Assembly: GCF_012933655.1 (NCBI RefSeq)
Contig: NZ_JABBJJ010000074.1
Span: forward strand, 1-42,590
DNA length: 42,590 nt
Direction of reading: 5' to 3'
DNA from: Pyxidicoccus fallax
GTDB taxonomy: Bacteria; Myxococcota; Myxococcia; Myxococcales; Myxococcaceae
Shown: positions 12,300 through 19,595 of the stretch, piece by piece
How positions within the stretch are numbered: the stretch's first letter is position 1
How the letters are laid out: every line of letters starts with the position of its first letter
Program-made: the position numbers and the translations under genes
The notes under the pieces: generated by a model
What the model was told of the DNA's origin: nothing
Databases searched by the model: none
Seen by the model: only the letters and a program-made list of their open reading frames with translations

Positions 12300-13287
12300 G
12301 GGGCACCTCCGGCGTCAGGCCCTGCTCGCGGAGGAAGCCCAGCGCTCCATCGACGGCTTCCGGCGGCCCCGTGAGCTCGAAGAGGAGCCGGCCCACGCGG
12401 GTCTCTCCCACGCGCTCCATGGAGCCTTCCAGCAGCCACGCGTCCACGCCGAAGCGACGGGCGAGGGTGGTGAGGATGGGCTGGGTGGAGTTCTCGCCCA
12501 CCAGTGACAGCTCCACCCTCCGGCCGCCGGGCACCGCGATGCCAGCCACCGGAGCGGGGGTCGGGTAGCACAGCTCGTGCAGCCGGGTGCCGGGGCGGGC
12601 GATGAGGTCCACCGCCTTGCCCTGCTCCACCACGCGCCCCTGTTCCAGCACCGCCACCGAGTCGCAGATGGACTTCACCACCTCCATCTGGTGGGTGATG
12701 AGCAGGATGGTCAGCCCGAGCTTCTGGTTGATGTCCCGAAGCAGCCCGAGCACCGAGCGCGTCGTCTCCGGGTCCAGCGCGGAGGTGGCCTCGTCGGACA
12801 GCAGGATGCGCGGGCGGGGTGCCAGCGCCCGGGCGATGCCCACCCGCTGCTTCTGTCCGCCCGACAGCTGCGCCGGATACGCCCGTGCCTTGTCGGCCAG
12901 GCCCACGAGCGCCAGCAGTTCCTCCACGCGCTCCTGGATGCGCTCGCGCGGCCAGCCCGCCACCTCCAGCGGCCACGCGACGTTGCCGGCCACCGTGCGC
13001 GAGTTGAAGAGGTTGAAGTGCTGGAAGATCATCCCGATGCCCTGGCGGGCCTCGCGCAGCGCCGCGGGCGAGAGCGACAGCATGTCCTTGCCGTCCACCC
13101 GCACCTCGCCGCCGGTGGGGCGCTCCAGCAGGTTGACGCAGCGGATGAGCGTGGACTTGCCGGCGCCGCTCTGGCCGAGCACGCCGAAGATTTCTCCGTA
13201 CTCCACCCGGAGCGACACATTCCGTAGGGCCGTCACCGCCTGCTCGCCTCGCCCGTACACCTTGCTGACTCCGCGCAGCTCAATCAC
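12292..13287 (-). CDS. metN: Methionine ABC transporter ATP-binding protein
   Basis: A 331-residue ATPase with Walker A GQSGAGKST, signature LSGGQKQRV, Walker B ILLSDEATSALD and the switch His in LLITHQMEV. The final 65 residues form the NIL regulatory domain, in which methionine inhibits the transporter in the E. coli homologue. The GTG start at 13287 follows a strong GGGAGGT ribosome-binding site by about five bases. Upstream, this ribosome-binding/start module is repeated twice more at an 82-bp spacing with diverged copies of the first MetN codons. It is the first recognised gene of metNIQ, downstream of a leader ORF and terminator that could attenuate transcription. Confidence 0.93.
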   Translation of the reverse strand: MIELRGVSKVYGRGEQAVTALRNVSLRVEYGEIFGVLGQSGAGKSTLIRCVNLLERPTGGEVRVDGKDMLSLSPAALREARQGIGMIFQHFNLFNSRTVAGNVAWPLEVAGWPRERIQERVEELLALVGLADKARAYPAQLSGGQKQRVGIARALAPRPRILLSDEATSALDPETTRSVLGLLRDINQKLGLTILLITHQMEVVKSICDSVAVLEQGRVVEQGKAVDLIARPGTRLHELCYPTPAPVAGIAVPGGRRVELSLVGENSTQPILTTLARRFGVDAWLLEGSMERVGETRVGRLLFELTGPPEAVDGALGFLREQGLTPEVPRV

Positions 13288-13467
13288 GGCGCACCTCCCG
13301 GCGAGGCCAGGTCGCCACGGTCCGCACGCCCGTCGCGTACTGCTTGCTGAAGTCGCGAAGCCCTGTCACGGCGCACCTCCCGGCGATGCCAGCGCGTGAC
13401 CGTCCGCCTGCCCCGCTCGTGCGCCGTGCTGATGCCGCGAAGCTCCATCACGGCGCACCTCCCGGCG
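13222..13467 (-). repeat. Three tandem 82-bp copies of the metN start module
   Basis: The 20-nt core holding the GGGAGGT site and GTG start occurs unchanged at 13284-13303, 13366-13385 and 13448-13467, exactly 82 bp apart. The sequence after each start is diverged but alignable. Copy 1 encodes the true MIELRGVSKVYGRG of MetN, copy 2 encodes MTGLRDFSKQYATG and copy 3 (read from its GTG) encodes MMELRGISTAHERG. Because 82 is not a multiple of three, each copy lies in a different frame. The copy 2 frame ends in GTGATTGA, with its TGA inside the metN start region. Only the 13287 copy leads into a full ATPase. Confidence 0.85.
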
Positions 13468-13647
13468 GAGCCAGCGCGTCACTGCCTTCAAGGTGATGCC
13501 GGTGTGCCCATGACGGGCGAGGGGCGTGCCCGACGGTGGAACCACGGCCGGGCCTTCAGGGGCGTCATCGTGCGAAGGGCTGGCGGCGCTCTCTCCGGGA
13601 CGCGGAGAACCCGGTTGCTGCGCCTCCTCCTGGGTGCTGCGGTACAT
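13366..13647 (-). CDS. Possible small ORF upstream of metN (93 codons), doubtful
   Basis: An open frame starts with ATG at 13647, six bases after AGGAG, and stops with the TGA that overlaps the GTG of the second metN-start repeat. The product would be 93 residues, rich in Pro, Gly, Ala and Arg, without a recognisable domain or membrane segment. Its 3' third runs through repeat copy 3 in another frame. The good ribosome-binding site argues that ribosomes may enter here. The composition argues that the peptide itself may have no function, and translation could simply serve coupling into metN. Treat it as hypothetical. Confidence 0.3.
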   Translation of the reverse strand: MYRSTQEEAQQPGSPRPGESAASPSHDDAPEGPAVVPPSGTPLARHGHTGITLKAVTRWLRREVRRDGASRHQHGARAGQADGHALASPGGAP

Positions 13648-13720
13648 CCGAAACTCCTGGGCGGCGGGCCGTCACGACATGTTGGAGGGCCCCATCCCGC
13701 GAGCAGGCGCGGGAGCGGGG

Positions 13721-13761
13721 AAAAACGAAACGGCCCGTTCCCAGAAGCGGGGCACGGGCCG
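13721..13761 (-). terminator. Intrinsic terminator between leader ORF and metN
   Basis: On the minus strand CGGCCCGT (13761-13754) pairs perfectly with ACGGGCCG (13738-13731); an inner CCC/GGG pairing can extend it. TTTCGTTTTT follows immediately. This is one of the two clearest Rho-independent terminators in the window. It lies 430 bases before metN and 27 bases after the stop of a small Cys-rich ORF, an attenuator-like layout. Confidence 0.8.
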
Positions 13762-13787
13762 AGGTACGCGGGTGCTCTGAGGGAAGC

Positions 13788-13856
13788 TCAGCTCGCGCGC
13801 ACGGACGGACCCAGGGGGGCATGGCAACACATGCCTCCGCGACAGGTCCCGAACAT
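13788..13856 (-). CDS. Candidate Cys/Met-rich leader peptide for metNIQ
   Basis: A 22-codon frame begins ATG at 13856 and reads MFGTCRGGMCCHAPLG before six more residues and TGA. Three of its first eleven residues are Cys, with Met-Cys-Cys in a row. Cys is otherwise rare in cytoplasmic proteins here, so the cluster could make ribosomes stall when charged tRNA-Cys or tRNA-Met is low. The stop codon lies inside a small CTGAG/CTCAG hairpin, and the terminator follows. No good ribosome-binding site is visible, which weakens the case. Sulfur-responsive Cys-rich leader ORFs are known in mycobacteria; this one is an inference from position and codon content. Confidence 0.45.
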   Translation of the reverse strand: MFGTCRGGMCCHAPLGPSVRAS

Positions 13857-13877
13857 GGCGACGAAAGTGAGCATCGA

Positions 13878-13905
13878 GCCCTGGAGGTAACGGAAGCTCC
13901 AGGGC
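13878..13905 (-). terminator. Hairpin downstream of metC
   Basis: A perfect 9-bp stem (GCCCTGGAG at 13878-13886 with CTCCAGGGC at 13897-13905) and 10-nt loop begins 20 bases after the metC stop. It lacks a T-run, so it may be a weak terminator or an RNA-stabilising end rather than a full stop between metC and the leader ORF. Confidence 0.45.
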
Positions 13906-13925
13906 CTGTCAACCCGATGTCCGGC

Positions 13926-15038
13926 TTACGCCGCCACTCGCAACGCCTGACCGAGCGCGCGCGAGAGGTCCTCCTGCAGGTCCTCCAGGTCCTCCAGCCC
14001 CACCGAGAAGCGGATGAGCCCATCGGTGATGCCACGGCGCTGCCGCTCGGCCGCCGGCACGGACGCGTGCGAGTGGCGGGCGGGCACGGTGACGATGCTC
14101 TCCACGGCCCCCAGCGAGACGCCGAGCAGCGGAAGCTGGAGCGCCTCCACGAAGGGCGCCGCCCACGCGTCCCTGCCAAGCCGGAACGACACCACCGCGC
14201 CGGTGCCCGGGTAGAAGACCTCCTGGACCTCGGGTCTGTCCGCGAGCCAGCGAGCGAGCCCCGCCGCCGTCCGCACCTGCCGCTCCATGCGGACCCCCAG
14301 CGTCTTGATGCCGCGCTGGAGGAGGAAGCAGTCCTGCGGGCCCAGCACCGCCCCCACGGCGTTCTGGAGGAAGTACACCTCCTGCGCCAGGGCGGGCGTC
14401 TTCACCGCCACCGTCCCCGCCACGACGTCGCTGTGCCCTCCGAGGTACTTCGTGGCCGAGTGCACCACGATGTCCGCGCCCTCGGTGAGCGGCCGTGACA
14501 CCCACGGCGACAGGAACGTGTTGTCCACGATGAGCAGCGCGCCATGTGACTTCGCGATGATGGACATCGTCGTGATGTCCGTGCGCCTGAGGAACGGGTT
14601 GCTCACGCTCTCCACCAGCAGCGCGCGCGTGTTGGGCCGGACGGCCGCGCGCACGGCGTCCGGGTCGCTCGTGTCCACGAAGGTGGCCTTGAGGCCGAAC
14701 CGGCTGAACACCCTCGTGAGCACCCGGTAGGTGCCGCCGTAACAGTCGTCGGTGACGACCAGGTGGTCCCCCGCGCTGAACAGCATCAGCACGGTGGAGA
14801 TGGCGGCCATGCCGGAGCCGAAGGCGAAGGCGGCGTGTGCCTCGTCCAGCTCGGCGAGCACGCCCTCCAGGGCCTTGCGCGTGGGGTTGCCCGAGCGCGC
14901 GTAGTCGAACTCGCCGGGCCGCTCCAGGCCGGGCTGGTCGAACATGGACACCTGGTAGATGGGCACCGCCGCGGCGCCCGTCACGGGGTCGACTTCATGA
15001 CCCGTGTGCAGCAAGCGCGTGGCGAGACGGGTTCGCAC
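13926..15038 (-). CDS. metC: Cystathionine beta-lyase (PLP-dependent)
   Basis: A 370-residue Cys/Met-metabolism PLP enzyme. The PLP-binding lysine is in HSATKYLGGHSDV, with phosphate-binding GSGMAAIST and the Asp in LLIVDNTF. The C-terminal segment SLGAVESIV followed by RRGITDGLIRFSVGLED resembles Bacillus MetC, so beta-cleavage of cystathionine to homocysteine, pyruvate and ammonia is preferred over gamma-lyase activity. The GTG at 15038 is chosen because GGAG lies six bases before it; an ATG at 15083 would add 15 residues but lacks a good site. The gene overlaps the upstream paralogue by 44 bases. Related enzymes vary in activity, so the exact reaction is less sure than the family. Confidence 0.8.
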   Translation of the reverse strand: MRTRLATRLLHTGHEVDPVTGAAAVPIYQVSMFDQPGLERPGEFDYARSGNPTRKALEGVLAELDEAHAAFAFGSGMAAISTVLMLFSAGDHLVVTDDCYGGTYRVLTRVFSRFGLKATFVDTSDPDAVRAAVRPNTRALLVESVSNPFLRRTDITTMSIIAKSHGALLIVDNTFLSPWVSRPLTEGADIVVHSATKYLGGHSDVVAGTVAVKTPALAQEVYFLQNAVGAVLGPQDCFLLQRGIKTLGVRMERQVRTAAGLARWLADRPEVQEVFYPGTGAVVSFRLGRDAWAAPFVEALQLPLLGVSLGAVESIVTVPARHSHASVPAAERQRRGITDGLIRFSVGLEDLEDLQEDLSRALGQALRVAA

Positions 15039-16122
15039 GGCGGGCTCCTTCGAGCGCCTGGGCCAGGTCGGCGATGATGTCATGACAGTCCTCGATTCCC
15101 ACGGAGAGGCGAAGCAGTGTGTCGGAGATGCCCAGCTGTTCCCGGCGCGCGACGGGGATGTCGGCGTGGGTCTGGGTCGTCGGATAGGTGATGAGCGTCT
15201 CGACGCCGCCGAGCGACTCGGCGAAGAGGCACACCTGCACGGAGGCGAGCACCCCGGGCACCAGGGCCGCGTCGGTGACGGTGAAGGACAGCATGCCGCC
15301 CACGCCCGGGTAGAAGACCCGGTCCACGAGCGGGTGCGTGCCCAGCCACTCCGCCACCTGACGCGCGTTGGCCTGATGGCGCTCCATGCGCAGGGCCAGC
15401 GTCTTCAGCCCGCGAATCACGAGGTACGCGTCCTGCGGCCCGAGGATGGCGCCGATGCCGTTCTGCACGTACGCGAGCCGCTCGCCCAATTCCGCGTCCT
15501 TCACCACCAGCGCGCCCGCCACCACGTCGTTGTGCCCGGCGAGGTACTTCGTCGCGCTGTGCACGACGATGTCCGCGCCCAGCTCCAGCGGGCGCTGGAG
15601 CCACGGCGTGAGGAAGGTGTTGTCGACGATGAGCAGCGCCCCGGCCTCGTGGGCGATGCGGGCGATGGCCGCGAGGTCCGCCGTCTTCATCAGCGGGTTG
15701 GTGGGGGACTCCACCAGGATGGCCCGAGTGTTGGGGCGCAGCGCCGCCCGCACCGCCTCCGGGCGCGTGGTGTCCACGAAGGTACAGGGCACGTGGAGCA
15801 GGCGGTCCACCAGCCGGTACGTGCCGCCGTAGAGGTCCTCGGTGAGGAGGACGTGGTCCTCCGGCCCGAAGAGCTGGAAGGCACAGTGCAGCGCCGCCAT
15901 GCCCGAGCTGAAGGCGAGGCCGCGGCTGCCACCCTCCAGCCGTGCCAGCGCGTCCTCGAGCGCGGAGCGGGTGGGGTTTCGCGTGCGTGAGTAGTCGTAG
16001 CCGGTGGACTGGCCGAGCGCGGGGTGCTGGAAGGTGGCGGACTGGTAGATGGGGACGGCGACCGCGCCGGTGGTGGGGTCCCGGCGCACGCCCGCGTGGA
16101 CGAGGGCGGTGGCGAGTTTCAT
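14995..16122 (-). CDS. metB: Cystathionine gamma-synthase (PLP-dependent)
   Basis: A 375-residue PLP enzyme with the lysine in HSATKYLAGHNDVVAG, SSGMAALH for phosphate binding, and LLIVDNTF. The segment SLGGVETLITYPTTQTHADI is typical of cystathionine gamma-synthases of the Bacillus MetI type, which join an activated homoserine to cysteine. The ATG at 16122 follows AGGAG by eight bases; an ATG ten codons upstream (16152) has no ribosome-binding site and lies only three bases past the previous stop. It lies between the aspartokinase-homoserine dehydrogenase and the beta-lyase gene, giving the run homoserine to cystathionine to homocysteine. No homoserine acyltransferase is in the window. Confidence 0.82.
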   Translation of the reverse strand: MKLATALVHAGVRRDPTTGAVAVPIYQSATFQHPALGQSTGYDYSRTRNPTRSALEDALARLEGGSRGLAFSSGMAALHCAFQLFGPEDHVLLTEDLYGGTYRLVDRLLHVPCTFVDTTRPEAVRAALRPNTRAILVESPTNPLMKTADLAAIARIAHEAGALLIVDNTFLTPWLQRPLELGADIVVHSATKYLAGHNDVVAGALVVKDAELGERLAYVQNGIGAILGPQDAYLVIRGLKTLALRMERHQANARQVAEWLGTHPLVDRVFYPGVGGMLSFTVTDAALVPGVLASVQVCLFAESLGGVETLITYPTTQTHADIPVARREQLGISDTLLRLSVGIEDCHDIIADLAQALEGARRANPSRHALAAHGS

Positions 16123-16155
16123 CGGAGGGGCTCCTGCATTCGGGAAGGGCATGGG

Positions 16156-18657
16156 TCAGCGGCCTCGCAGCGTCTGGGAGATGCGGAGGATGTCGGCCAG
16201 CACGCCCGAGGCCGTCACCGCGCCTCCGGCCCCCGCGCCGCGCACGGTGAGCGGGTAGTCGCTGTGCCGCGTGGTGGTGAAGGAGACGAAGGACTCGGAG
16301 CCGCGCAGGTCCGCCGCGGCGTGGCCCACCTCCACGGGCACGGGGCCCACGCGGATGACGGGCGTGCCGGTGCCCACCTTCGACGGGTCGATGCGCGCCA
16401 GGTAGCGCAGCACCGTGCCGGACTGGCGGCAGCGCGCCACTCGCTCGGCGTACGCCGCGTCCAGCGCCTTCAGTCCCTGGAGGAACGATTCCACCGAGGT
16501 GTCGGGCCGCGGCTCGGCGGGGACGAAGGGCTCCAGCGCCACGTCGGAGAGCGAGAGCGGCAGGCCCAGCTCCCTCGCGAGGATGAGCGCCTTGCGCGCG
16601 ACGTCCGTGCCGCTCAGGTCCTCGCGCGGGTCGGGCTCGGTGTAGCCCCGCTCGCGGGCGGCGTGCACGGCGGCGGACAGCGGCACCCCGGCCGCCAGCT
16701 CGTTGCAGATGAAGCCCAGGCTGCCGGACAGCGACGCGGTGATGAGGCGCACCGTGTCGCCCGTGCGCACGAGGTTCGCCAGCGTGTCGATGACCGGCAG
16801 GCTGGAGGCCACCGTCGTCTCGTAGTGGTAGGCCACATGGTGGCGCCGCGCCTCGCCGAGCAGCGCCTCGCGGTCGTTCCAGGGCAGCGCCAGGGGCTTC
16901 TTGTTGGCCCCCACCACGTGGATGCCGCGCTGGAAGGCCGCCGTGTAGAGGGACTCGAGGCCGCTCGCGGCGGTGCAGTCCACGAGGATGGGCACCGGAA
17001 GCCGGCGCAGCTCGTCCAGGAGCGGCACCAGCGTGCGTTTCTCCGGGTCCACGGGCTCGACGCGGGCAAGGCGCTCCTCCAGTCCGTCCAGCGGCAGGCC
17101 GGCGGGGTCGAAGAGGGCGCGGCGGCTGTCGGCGAGGCCCACCACGCGCAGCGCGATGCCGTGCTTCTCCTTCAGCAGCGCCTGCTGCGAGCGCAGCTGC
17201 GCCAGCACCTGTCCCCCCACCGTGCCCCGGCCGAGAAGGAAGAGGCTCACCTGCTGGTGGGCGAGGTTGAAGGCCGCGTGCGTGGTGCGCACCGCGATGG
17301 CCGTGTCCGCCGCGTCCACGACGCAGGAGATGGAGCGCGAGCTGGCGCCCTGGGCACTGGCGCGCACGTTGACGCCCACCGCCCCCAGCGCGCTGAAGAA
17401 GCGCCCGGCCACGTTGACGCCGTGGCCCATGGCCTCGGCCACCAGCGTCAGCAGCGTCACCGGCTGGCGGATGGCCAGGGGCTCCACCTCGTTGCGGGTC
17501 TGCTCCTGGGACAGCTCGCGCTCCAGCGACGCCTGCGCGCGGGCCACGTCTGGCCGGGGCACGACGACGGCGATGGACTGGCCATTCGCGGACTGCGTGG
17601 ACAGCCACACCGTGACTTGCGCCTCGCGCAGCGCGGCCAGCACGCGCTCTCCGAGCTGGAACTGGTCCGCCAGCTTGCGCACCTCGATGCCCAGCAGGGC
17701 GAGGTCCTCGCGGGTGGCGATGCACGTGGGCCGCTGGCCGTCGCGCGAGCCGATGGCGTCGATGAGCGTGCCCGGGTGGTCCGGGTGCATCGTGTTGCGG
17801 ATGCGCAGGGAGATGCCGGACTCGATGAGCGGAATCATCGTGCGCGGGTGCAGCATCCGGACGCCCACGGCGGCCAGCTCCAGCCCCTCGGCGTGGGTGA
17901 GGTGCGCGACGGGGTACGCGTCGCTCACGATGTCCGGGTCGGCGGTGTGCAGCCCCAGCACGTCCGTCCACACCGTGACTTCCTTCGCGTCGATGCCCTG
18001 GGCCACCAGCGCCGCCGTGTAGTCGGAGCCGTTGCGCCCCAGCGTGGTGACGCGGCCGTCCGCCGTCGCGGCGATGAAGCCGGGGATGACGGGCACGGAC
18101 GCCCGCCAGCCGCCCACCGCCGCCTGGAGCCGCTCGCGCGTGCGGGCCACGTCCACCCGCGCCGCGCCGAAGCGGTCATCCGTCACCAGCAGCTTCGTCG
18201 CGTCCTGGAAGGTGGCCGGCGTGCCCGCGGCCGTCAGCAGCTCCGCCAGGAGCGTGGCGGAGACGCGCTCGCCGAAGGAGAGCACCCGCTCCTTCGAGGG
18301 CGGAGAGCACTCGCGGGTGAGGGAGATGCCCTGGAGGAGCTGCTGCAGCGGCGCGAGCAGCGTGTCCACCCGGGCCGCCAGCGCGGCGGACTGCTCCGGG
18401 AGGAGCGCGGCGGCGTTCGTCTTGGCGAGGTGGGCGATGCGCGCCACCACCGTGAGCGCGGTGTCCAGCTCCCCCGCCGTGGCGAGCGCCGCCGCCTCGA
18501 GGAGCCAGTCGGTGGTGTCACCCATCGCGGAGACGACGACCGCGAGGGGCCCCTGCTTCGCGTGCCTGCCAATCAGCTCCACCACCTGACGGAGCCGCCG
18601 GGGAGAGCCCACGGAGGAACCGCCGAACTTCATCACCTGGAACGCAGTGCTGCTCAT
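16156..18657 (-). CDS. thrA: Bifunctional aspartokinase / homoserine dehydrogenase
   Basis: An 833-residue fusion, close to the roughly 820 residues of E. coli ThrA/MetL. The kinase part opens with VMKFGGSSVGS and includes the nucleotide-site stretch TTLGRNGSDYTAA. Central ACT-type regulatory repeats follow, then the dehydrogenase with NAD(P) motif LFLLGRGTVGG, VDCTAASGLE, GANKKPLA and the catalytic GTDVARKALILARELG. It phosphorylates aspartate and later reduces aspartate semialdehyde to homoserine, the branch point to methionine and threonine. The start at 18657 gives MSSTAFQVMKFGG. It lies 33 bases before metB, and the three genes probably form one operon. Threonine, methionine or lysine feedback cannot be read from the sequence. 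Confidence 0.93.
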   Translation of the reverse strand: MSSTAFQVMKFGGSSVGSPRRLRQVVELIGRHAKQGPLAVVVSAMGDTTDWLLEAAALATAGELDTALTVVARIAHLAKTNAAALLPEQSAALAARVDTLLAPLQQLLQGISLTRECSPPSKERVLSFGERVSATLLAELLTAAGTPATFQDATKLLVTDDRFGAARVDVARTRERLQAAVGGWRASVPVIPGFIAATADGRVTTLGRNGSDYTAALVAQGIDAKEVTVWTDVLGLHTADPDIVSDAYPVAHLTHAEGLELAAVGVRMLHPRTMIPLIESGISLRIRNTMHPDHPGTLIDAIGSRDGQRPTCIATREDLALLGIEVRKLADQFQLGERVLAALREAQVTVWLSTQSANGQSIAVVVPRPDVARAQASLERELSQEQTRNEVEPLAIRQPVTLLTLVAEAMGHGVNVAGRFFSALGAVGVNVRASAQGASSRSISCVVDAADTAIAVRTTHAAFNLAHQQVSLFLLGRGTVGGQVLAQLRSQQALLKEKHGIALRVVGLADSRRALFDPAGLPLDGLEERLARVEPVDPEKRTLVPLLDELRRLPVPILVDCTAASGLESLYTAAFQRGIHVVGANKKPLALPWNDREALLGEARRHHVAYHYETTVASSLPVIDTLANLVRTGDTVRLITASLSGSLGFICNELAAGVPLSAAVHAARERGYTEPDPREDLSGTDVARKALILARELGLPLSLSDVALEPFVPAEPRPDTSVESFLQGLKALDAAYAERVARCRQSGTVLRYLARIDPSKVGTGTPVIRVGPVPVEVGHAAADLRGSESFVSFTTTRHSDYPLTVRGAGAGGAVTASGVLADILRISQTLRGR

Positions 18658-19153
18658 GTCGCAAAACCTCGGGAAGGCCCGCGCGGGCCCTGGAAGACAG
18701 TCAAAGGCAGACACGGGCCGCGCTCCGGACACACGAGGGCCGGACGCGGCGCACCGCGCGCCACGATGAAAGGAATTGAGAGGAGGGGAGGCGAAGCCCT
18801 GGCGGACGCGGACTAGCGGAGGCCGCCGGGCCGGCGCATTCGAGCGCGCCACACGCGCGGCGGACACATGCACGCGGCCAGGACGGGGCCGGACGTGACA
18901 CGGTCAGCGGTGGCGGTCAGGGATGCGGAGCAGGTGGATGGAACCACGGAGGTCCTCTCTCACCGAAGCCTGGGGCTTCGGACGCTTGGATTGCCCGTGG
19001 AGGTAGTTCTCCCCGAGCCGCATCGTTTGGACACCTTGGAGGTCCGACTCCAGGTTGTCGGGCCACCGCCGCGAGGCGGGACCGCTCTGGATGCTGAAGC
19101 AGCAGATAGACGTGATGCCCGCGTCTGTCAATCCCTCTCATGTGGCGGGCGCG

Positions 19154-19202
19154 AAATAAAAACACCGGGCAGTGGGGGCCTTGGTTCACCCCCACCGCCC
19201 GG
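19154..19202 (-). terminator. Strong minus-strand intrinsic terminator with no full-size gene upstream
   Basis: Arms 19165-19178 and 19189-19202 pair over 14 positions with one mismatch, and TGTTTTTATTT follows on the minus strand. The only sequence that could feed it is the 19203-19595 intergenic stretch, so it ends a short RNA of at most about 400 nt: a leader of the aspartokinase operon or a small RNA. Confidence 0.75.
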
Positions 19203-19240
19203 CGCGCGGTGTCTGGCCGTGGTGCGGCGGCTCAGGCCCG

Positions 19241-19282
19241 CTAGATGGCTCCCTCGCGAAAGAGGACGTCGTGCTTCGTCAT
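19241..19282 (-). CDS. 13-residue ORF before an orphan terminator
   Basis: ATG at 19282 follows AAGGA by about five bases, and the frame reads MTKHDVLFREGAI before TAG. The terminator at 19202 begins 38 bases later, so the short RNA could carry this ORF as leader peptide or as its only product. The codons show no run of Thr, Ile, Met or Lys that would explain classical attenuation of aspartokinase. It is hypothetical. Confidence 0.3.
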   Translation of the reverse strand: MTKHDVLFREGAI

Positions 19283-19325
19283 CGGGTTCCTTCGCGGTCT
19301 CCTGCCGCGGAACAGCGGCTGCTGG

Positions 19326-19339
19326 TAATACGGGTATTA
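19326..19339. promoter_or_regulatory. Palindrome TAATAC-GG-GTATTA, possible operator
   Basis: A perfect 6-2-6 inverted repeat, extendable to 8-2-8 with one mismatch, in an AT-rich island of a very GC-rich region. GATAAT on the minus strand (19335-19340) overlaps it and could be a -10 for the short RNA ended at 19154, which would make this an operator over a promoter. Confidence 0.4.
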
Positions 19340-19489
19340 TCGGAAAGACTGTGAAGTAGTATCTAGCCCTGCGGGGCAGGTCCCGGAATCCCCTGCGAAT
19401 CCACACGGTTGCGTCCGCTCCGTGGTCCTTCTCCCCTCCATTCGCGCCTGTCTGCCCGGTGGGGTGGCCGGCGGGGTTCCTCCCGGCAC

Positions 19490-19516
19490 GTCACAGTGTG
19501 ACCGGCGCGGTCACAC
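19490..19516 (+). promoter_or_regulatory. Bipartite regulatory element upstream of the RND operon
   Basis: GTCACAGTGTGA, seven bases, then GGTCACAC; the first part is the core of the perfect palindrome GTCACA-G-TGTGAC (19490-19502). The same element, with the same seven-base gap and one base changed in the second part, lies before the minus-strand oxidase module at 41362-41336. The direct repeat GTCACA/GTYACA has a 20-base period, about two helical turns. The likely user is a shared metal-responsive regulator, not identified here. Confidence 0.7.
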
Positions 19517-19595
19517 CCGTGCGGCTTCCAGCGCGTGCAGGTCCGCGAAATCACGAGGGGCGCGGTGGGTACGCGGATTGCGTTGGGAAGAGGAC

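Larger units (their letters stand above)
18658..19595. other. 938-bp divergent control region between methionine and metal-efflux operons
   Basis: No convincing full-length gene lies here. From left to right it holds an 8-bp hairpin (18963-18970 with 18974-18981), a minus-strand intrinsic terminator (19154-19202), a 13-codon minus-strand ORF with a ribosome-binding site (19241-19282), a palindrome TAATAC-GG-GTATTA (19326-19339), and the bipartite element GTCACAGTGTGA-N7-GGTCACAC (19490-19516) 79 bases before the efflux operon. A minus-strand frame from a TTG at 19131 to 18904 has no known domain. I found no SAM, cobalamin or SAH riboswitch signature. The terminator shows that some minus-strand RNA starts inside this region and ends before the aspartokinase gene. 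Confidence 0.6.

Noticed and set aside
16123..16152. ATG at 16152 as start of the gamma-synthase
   Set aside because: No ribosome-binding site; the ATG at 16122 has AGGAG at eight bases and aligns with the family N-terminus.
18904..19131. 75-codon minus-strand ORF with Ile-Cys-Cys near its start
   Set aside because: It starts with TTG without a ribosome-binding site, ends in low-complexity Arg/His/Pro residues and overlaps hairpins; no domain is visible. It might still be part of a leader.
18660..19300. SAM, SAH or cobalamin riboswitch before the aspartokinase operon
   Set aside because: I scanned the minus strand for the conserved core segments and found only unrelated hairpins. A covariance-model search would settle it; a significant hit would overturn this.
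19490..19502. CRP-like binding site
   Set aside because: The half-sites are in the order TCACA-TGTGA with one base between, the reverse of the CRP layout TGTGA-N6-TCACA.
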